DNA from: Sphingomonadaceae bacterium
Lineage (GTDB): Bacteria > Pseudomonadota > Alphaproteobacteria > Sphingomonadales > Sphingomonadaceae
Length of the DNA: 21,975 nucleotides
Direction of reading: 5' to 3'
Assembly (NCBI GenBank): GCA_019245455.1
Contig: JAFARM010000411.1
Location: forward strand, 1-21,975
Part shown: positions 18,401-21,975 of the stretch, in pieces
Layout of the letters: every line of letters begins with the position of its first letter
Position numbering within the stretch: position 1 is the stretch's first letter
The notes under the pieces: model-generated
What the model was told of the DNA's origin: nothing
Database searches by the model: none
What the model saw: only the letters and a program-made list of their open reading frames with translations
Program-made: the position numbers and the translations under genes

Positions 18401-18693
18401 GTCGTCACCTGGATCGTCGGGAAGTCGACCTGGGGCAGGGCGGCGAGCGGCAGCAGCTTGAAGCCGACCAGCCCCGCCAGCACGATGGCGATCATCAGGA
18501 GCGAGGTCGCCACCGGCCGGGCGATGAACGGCCGCGACGGGCTGGCGCGGCCATCCCCGCCCGCCGGGTCGTTTGCCGCGCCGTCGGGCAGCGCGCGCGG
18601 ATCGCCGCACTGCTCCCCCTCCCCTTCAGGGGAGGGGGCAGGGGGGTGGGGCGGTCGGTCCTTACGCCCGCCGCGCGGGTCGGCGTCAGCCAC
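15460..18693 (-). CDS. mdtB: RND multidrug efflux permease, MdtB-like, with repeat-encoded N-terminal extension
   Basis: The 1077-residue permease matches MdtB in TM4 and around it ([20 protein letters not shown], relay aspartates D450-D451) and has [14 protein letters not shown] in TM10. The first RND helix motif [14 protein letters not shown] begins only at residue 52; aligned with the partner permease, the protein has exactly 49 extra residues in front. No ATG, GTG or TTG lies in frame between the GTG at 18693 and that motif, so the GTG, overlapping the adaptor stop by eight bases, is the best start. Part of the extension ([14 protein letters not shown]) is a translated palindromic repeat. 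In E. coli, MdtB and MdtC together export bile salts and novobiocin; substrates here are unknown. Confidence 0.95.
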   Translation of the reverse strand: MADADPRGGRKDRPPHPPAPSPEGEGEQCGDPRALPDGAANDPAGGDGRASPSRPFIARPVATSLLMIAIVLAGLVGFKLLPLAALPQVDFPTIQVTTGYPGASPDVMAATVTAPLERQFGQMEGLKRLSSVSSAGSSVETLQFDLGLPLDVAEQEVQAAINAATSLLPADLPAPPVYAKVNPADAPVLTLAVTSRTRPLTEVQNIVDSQLAAKIAQVGGVGQVSLSGGARPAVRIQANTQLLASFGIAFDTLRSAIAAANANGAKGSFDGAAEAFTIDANDQLSTADEYRNLIVAYRNGAPVFLRDVATVADGAENTKLGAFVGTEPAIVVDVRRQPGANVIKTVDAINAVLPDLRAAIPPDITVRTLADRTTGIRASVSDVEFELVFAVGLVVLVIFAFLGSFPATIVASIAMPISLIGTCGVMYLLGYSLNNLTLMSLTIATGFVVDDAIVVIENISRHIEEGMKPYAAAVRGAAEIGFTIISLTVSLIAVLIPLLFMGDVVGRLFREFAVALAVTIVISAIVALTLVPMMSARMLKSHGSDSRFARATQRVFDRVNGRYDKALTWVLDHSALTLAVFLASVVLAAVLYIAIPKGLFPVQDTGQVQAVVRTAQSVAYDRAAGLQNDVARALAQDPAVASLSSYLGVDGVNPTQNSGRLLINLHPKGERDGSLDTVIARLQDRARGVAGVTVWFQPVQDLSIDAETGPTTYRASLTGATTADVATWSQKLAAEMRTSAKLGAVVSDVQQDGLSAFVDIDRDTAARLGITASAVDDALYNAFGQRIISTIFTQSNQYRVILEAMPNELAGLQGLGQLQLQSSTGKPVPLAAIARIVPKRVPLAVTHVAQYPASTIGFDPAPGVSLGGAVQAMKDAAAAVHLPNTVGLTFLGASDAYTRSLSNQLWLILAAVVTVYIVLGVLYESYIHPLTILSTLPSAGIGALLMLIVTGNDLGVIGIIGIVLLIGIVKKNAIMMIDFALAAEREEGMAPRDAIHQAALLRFRPIMMTTLAALFAAVPLMIGWGEGSELRRPLGLAIFGGLVVSQMLTLFTTPVIYLAFDRLAKPRHPIASPVPAA
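18612..18660. repeat. Family B palindromic repeat within the mdtB N-terminal codons
   Basis: A perfect ten-base stem (CCCCCTCCCC at 18615-18624, GGGGAGGGGG at 18629-18638) with loop TTCA, followed by a G-rich tail up to GGGGCGGTCGG. Stem and tail match the copies at 20098-20128 and 20164-20185. On the minus strand it is read in frame in mdtB as [14 protein letters not shown]. Confidence 0.88.
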
Positions 18694-19984
18694 CGGCGTG
18701 GCGGTGGTGCCCGCCGCCCGCGCCCCCGGCTCCGCCGCGTCCGCCGTGCGCGCGGGGCAGCATGACCTTGCCGCCGTCCTTCAGCTTGTCCGCCCCTTCG
18801 GTGATGACGGTGGCCCCCGCAGCCAGCCCGGTGACGCTGACCGAGTCGCCCACCGCCGGGCCGACCGTCACCGGCACCAGCTTCGCCGTCGACTGCGGCG
18901 TGACGGTGAAGACGAAGCTGCCCTGCGGCCCCTGGCGGACGGCGGTGGCCGGCACCGTCACCGCGCCCTTCAGCGTCTCGAGCAGCAGGCGGGCGTTGAC
19001 GAACTGATTGGGGAACAGCGCGCCGTCGGCATTGGCGAAGCGCGCCTTGGCCTTGACCGTGCCCGTCGTCGTGTCGATCAGGTTGTCGAGCGTCAGGAAC
19101 TTGCCTTGCGCCAGCACCGCGTTCGCATCGCGGCTGAGCGCCGTCACCGGCAGCGCCGCACCGCTGCGCCGCCGCGCCTCGACCGCGGGCACGCGGTCCT
19201 GCGGCAAAGTGAACAGCACGTCGATCGGCGCGACCTGAGTGATGACGACGATGCCGGTCGCGTCGCCGGGGGCGACATAGTTGCCGACGTCGACACCGCG
19301 CAGGCCGACACGGCCGCTGACCGGCGCGACGATGGTGGTGTAGCCGAGGTTGACCTTCGCTGCCTTGACCGCGCCGCGGTCGGTCTCGACGACGCCGGTA
19401 TACTGCTTGACCTGCGCCGCCTGGGTATCGACCGTCTGCCGCGCGATCGAGTCCTGCTTGAGGAGCGTCTGGTAGCGGGCGAGGTCAACCTTGGCGGCGG
19501 CGAGCAGCGCCTCGTCGCGCGCCAGCGTGCCCTCGGCCTGGGTCAGCGCCGCCTGGTACGGCGCGGGGTCGACCTGCGCCAGCCGCTGGCCCTTGCGGAC
19601 GATCTGCCCCTCGCGGAAGTCGACCGCGACCAGCCGCCCGGCGATCTGCGTCCGCATCGTCGCGGTGACCGGCGATACCACCGTCCCGAGCGCATCGAGG
19701 GTGATCGGCACGTCCTGCTGCATCGCCTTGGCCGTTCCGACCGTGACCATGCCGCCGCGCCCGCCGCGGCCGCCGCGCCCGCCGCTGCCTGGTGCTCCGG
19801 CCGCGCCCGGTGGACCGCCGGCGGCACCGCCTGACTTGGCCCCGGTCGCGAGCTTCCAGGCGATGAACACGCCGAAGGCGATCGCCAACAGGACGAGGAC
19901 GGTCGACAGCGCGCGCCGCCGCCGCGGTGCGGCGGCGGGTTCCAGGACGGGCCGCTCGATCGGCCGGGGGTCAGCGTCGCTCAA
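18686..19984 (-). CDS. mdtA: RND periplasmic adaptor (membrane fusion protein), MdtA-like
   Basis: The product is 432 residues from the TTG at 19984, which has AGAAGGG just upstream; the frame is open to an ATG at 20047, but that would add 21 residues with no Shine-Dalgarno. Arg-Arg-Arg-Arg at 21-24 and a single membrane helix (about 25-43) anchor it; there is no lipobox. A Gly-rich linker (51-78, with [11 protein letters not shown]) is followed by the adaptor core: [11 protein letters not shown], the lipoyl halves ([20 protein letters not shown] and [16 protein letters not shown]), a short helical hairpin, and barrel and proximal domains ([20 protein letters not shown]). It ends in a Gly/His-rich tail of 20 residues. 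First gene of the operon, overlapping mdtB by eight bases. Confidence 0.94.
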   Translation of the reverse strand: MSDADPRPIERPVLEPAAAPRRRRALSTVLVLLAIAFGVFIAWKLATGAKSGGAAGGPPGAAGAPGSGGRGGRGGRGGMVTVGTAKAMQQDVPITLDALGTVVSPVTATMRTQIAGRLVAVDFREGQIVRKGQRLAQVDPAPYQAALTQAEGTLARDEALLAAAKVDLARYQTLLKQDSIARQTVDTQAAQVKQYTGVVETDRGAVKAAKVNLGYTTIVAPVSGRVGLRGVDVGNYVAPGDATGIVVITQVAPIDVLFTLPQDRVPAVEARRRSGAALPVTALSRDANAVLAQGKFLTLDNLIDTTTGTVKAKARFANADGALFPNQFVNARLLLETLKGAVTVPATAVRQGPQGSFVFTVTPQSTAKLVPVTVGPAVGDSVSVTGLAAGATVITEGADKLKDGGKVMLPRAHGGRGGAGGAGGGHHRHAGG

Positions 19985-20097
19985 GTCAGCCCTTCTCGTT
20001 ACGCCGTTGCGCCGCCCAGCAACGCCATACGCAAAGCCCCGATGCAATCCCCCGCGCGTTCCTCCCCCTCCCGTTGGCGTCCCGCCGCCTTCGGCTC

Positions 20098-20187
20098 AGG
20101 GGAGGGGGTCGGGGGATGGGGCAGTCGGAACGGTTGAGGCCACCTCGACTTCCCCGCCCCCGACCCCTCCCCTGAAGGGGAGGGGAG
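20098..20187. repeat. Family B palindromic repeat pair between aldehyde oxidase gene and mdtA
   Basis: Two inverted copies face each other: AGGGGAGGGGGTCGGGGGAT from 20098 and its near reverse complement at about 20151-20173. A nested perfect nine-base hairpin (CCCCTCCCC, loop TGAA, GGGGAGGGG) spans 20164-20185, three bases from the TAG of the oxidase gene. It is a plausible terminator for that gene. The rest of the gap (19985-20097) holds a further CCTCCCCCTCCC stretch; I could not call a promoter for mdtA in it. Confidence 0.85.
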
Positions 20188-21975
20188 CTAGGCGATCAGC
20201 TTATCGATGGTGATCGGCAGATCGCGGACGCGCTTGCCGGTCGCGTGGTACACCGCGTTGGCGATAGCGGCGTTGGTGCCGACGTTGCCCAGCTCGCCGA
20301 TCCCCTTGGCCCCCATCGGCACGCGGTCGTCCTCCTCCGACAGCATGATGACCTCGACCTTGGGCACGTCGGCATTCACCGGGATCAGATACTCGGCGAT
20401 ATTGTCGTTGACGTAGCGCGCGCGCTTCTCGTCGATCTCGGTCGCCTCGTGCAGCGCCGACGAGATGCCCCAGATGAGGCCGCCCATCAGCTGCGAGCGC
20501 GCCGTGCGCGGATTGATGATCCGCCCGGCGGCGAAAGCCCCCAGGATGCGCGGGACGCGGATCTCCTTCGTCCGCGCGTGGACGTGGACCTCGACGAACT
20601 CGGCGCCAAAGGCATAGGCGAGCAGCGGCTTCTCCTCCCCCTCGGCCCCGCCCGACATCTGCCCCTTGTAGAGGCGGCCGACGCTGCCCGGCGACTTCGG
20701 CGGGTTCCACTCGGCGTATTCCTCGACGACGCCGACGTTCATCTTCTCGAACGCCTTCGCCAGCGCGTCGCCGGTCGGCATCCGGTTGCCGAACCGCGCG
20801 GCGATCTTGTCGCACGCCGCCTTGACCGCGCTGCCGCCGCTCGCCGTCGTCATCGACCCGCCGGCGACCGGACCGGGGGGCAGGCGCGAATCGCCCATCT
20901 CGACCTCGACCCTGTCGAGCGGGATGCCGAGCGCCTCGGCCGCCACCTGCCCCATGACCGTCGTCGCGCCCGTGCCGACGTCGTGCGCGGCGATCTGGAC
21001 ACGGACACGGCCATCGGCCGACAGGCGCACGCGCGCGCTCGCCGCCATGGTGTTGGCGGGATAGCAGGTCGCCGCCGTGCCGTAGCCGACCAGCCAGTCG
21101 CCCTGCCGCATCGACGCGGGCTTCGGGTTGCGGTCGGCCCAGCCGAACGCCTTGGCGCCCGCGTCGAAGCACTCGACGAGATGGCGCGAGGTGAACTTCT
21201 CGCCCGTGATCGGCGACCGCTGCGTGTCGTTGATGCGCCGGAACTCGACCGGGTCGATGCCGCACTTCTCGGCCAGCTCGTCGATCGCGCACTCGAGCGC
21301 GAACATGTACGGCACTTCCGGCGGCGAGCGCATGAAGCCCGGCGTCTGGCGGTCGGCGCGGACGAGGCGCACGGTCGAGGTGACGTCGGGGCAGGCGTAC
21401 ATCTGCGTCGTCGCCTCGGTGCCGCCGACCTTGTACGGGTCGTTGCGGCTGGTCAGCTCCCACCCGTCGTGGCTGAGCGCCACCAGCCGCCCCTTGGCGT
21501 CGGCACCGATCTTGATGTGGTGGCTGGTCTCGGCGCGGAAGGTGGCGATGGTGAAGCCCTGGTCGCGCGTCGCCACCAGCTTCACCGGGCGGCCGACGAT
21601 CTTGGCGATGCGCGCGATGATGCCGGTGCGCTGGGTCATCATCCCTTTCGAGCCGAAGGCGCCGCCGACGAACGGGTTGATGACAGTGACCTTGGCCGGG
21701 TCGATGCCAAGGTTCTTTGCCGCCGCGTTCTTCAGGTTCCAGACGAACTGGCTCGGCTCGTAGATCGTCAGCTCGTCGCCGCGCCAGACGGCGGTGGTCG
21801 AGAACAGTTCGATCGGGTTGTGGTGCTGCGCCGGCGTCGAATAGTCGGCCTCGTGCGTCACCGCCGCCTTGGGCCAGGCGCGCTCGAAGTTGCCGGCCTT
21901 CTTGTCCTCCCAGCCCTTGGCGGCGTCGGCGGCGAGTTCGGTGACGGTGCCGCGGCTCTTGAGGCTGGCGGACGG
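20188..21975 (-). CDS. Molybdopterin-binding subunit of xanthine dehydrogenase/aldehyde oxidase family (N-terminus outside window)
   Basis: The frame is open to the window edge, so 595 C-terminal residues are visible and the start lies beyond. Family motifs are clear: YSTPAQHHNPIELFS, the molybdopterin-binding GGAFGSKG, the Gln/Gly-rich VGTGATTVMGQVAAEALG, GGSMTTASGGSAV, and the C-terminal GAKGIGELGNVGTNAAIANA, whose glutamate (E561 of the visible part) is the catalytic base of this enzyme class. It hydroxylates aldehydes or N-heterocycles using water, passing electrons to 2Fe-2S and FAD subunits that are normally encoded next door and here would lie beyond the window. The motif set fits the three-subunit PaoABC/YagTSR type better than a fused xanthine dehydrogenase. 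Substrate unknown. Confidence 0.94.
   Translation of the reverse strand, partial: PSASLKSRGTVTELAADAAKGWEDKKAGNFERAWPKAAVTHEADYSTPAQHHNPIELFSTTAVWRGDELTIYEPSQFVWNLKNAAAKNLGIDPAKVTVINPFVGGAFGSKGMMTQRTGIIARIAKIVGRPVKLVATRDQGFTIATFRAETSHHIKIGADAKGRLVALSHDGWELTSRNDPYKVGGTEATTQMYACPDVTSTVRLVRADRQTPGFMRSPPEVPYMFALECAIDELAEKCGIDPVEFRRINDTQRSPITGEKFTSRHLVECFDAGAKAFGWADRNPKPASMRQGDWLVGYGTAATCYPANTMAASARVRLSADGRVRVQIAAHDVGTGATTVMGQVAAEALGIPLDRVEVEMGDSRLPPGPVAGGSMTTASGGSAVKAACDKIAARFGNRMPTGDALAKAFEKMNVGVVEEYAEWNPPKSPGSVGRLYKGQMSGGAEGEEKPLLAYAFGAEFVEVHVHARTKEIRVPRILGAFAAGRIINPRTARSQLMGGLIWGISSALHEATEIDEKRARYVNDNIAEYLIPVNADVPKVEVIMLSEEDDRVPMGAKGIGELGNVGTNAAIANAVYHATGKRVRDLPITIDKLIA

Noticed and set aside
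15490..18765. Very long plus-strand open frame opposite mdtB
   Set aside because: Same low-complexity Arg/Asp/Gly composition; it mirrors the permease frame and has no credible start signal.
20127..20150. GGAAC upstream of the oxidase stop as an EcfG -35
   Set aside because: No CGTT at the required spacing.

Overview
The window is about 22 kb of very GC-rich, densely coding DNA, most consistent with a sphingomonad (order Sphingomonadales, Alphaproteobacteria). The basis for that call is the dispersed GTCATCCC..GGGATGAC and CTCCCCC..GGGGGAG palindromes typical of sphingomonad chromosomes, a near-perfect EcfG-type stress promoter (GGAAC-N16-CGTT), GTG and TTG starts, and proteins of sphingomonad type. 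No RNA gene, CRISPR array, prophage or transposase was found.

Layout. 1-2283 (+): 3' part of a two-domain M16 zinc peptidase. 2439-3446 (+): histone-deacetylase-fold enzyme of the acetylpolyamine amidohydrolase type, with family A palindromes on both sides. 3740-4066 (-): small secreted protein with a TTG start. 4207-6249 (+): M13 (neprilysin/PepO-like) secreted metallopeptidase. 6251-9524 (-): marR-emrA-emrB, a MarR repressor with a tripartite-type MFS multidrug exporter; a near-perfect operator lies in its predicted promoter. 9562-10044 (-) and 10200-10424 (+): two small divergent genes with cysteines, the second behind an EcfG-type promoter. 10566-19984 (-): an mdtA-mdtB-mdtC-oprM-type operon (periplasmic adaptor, two RND permeases, outer-membrane lipoprotein channel) whose cistrons overlap by 8, 4 and 4 nt. 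20188-21975 (-): 3' part of a molybdopterin-binding subunit of a xanthine dehydrogenase/aldehyde oxidase family enzyme.

How they work together. Two independent drug-efflux machines (MFS/EmrAB and RND/MdtABC plus channel) fill most of the window, together with envelope peptidases and small exported proteins, so the region is mainly about the cell envelope and detoxification. No regulator sits next to the RND operon.

Most unusual feature. Short dispersed palindromic repeats sit at three translation-initiation regions in the two efflux operons. One is read in frame into the N-terminus of the MdtB-like permease. One forms the N-terminal codons, and possibly the start codon, of the outer-membrane channel. 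One fills an abnormal 200-bp gap between emrA and emrB and appears to supply the emrB Shine-Dalgarno. The genes themselves are ordinary families; I see no convincing new multi-gene system.
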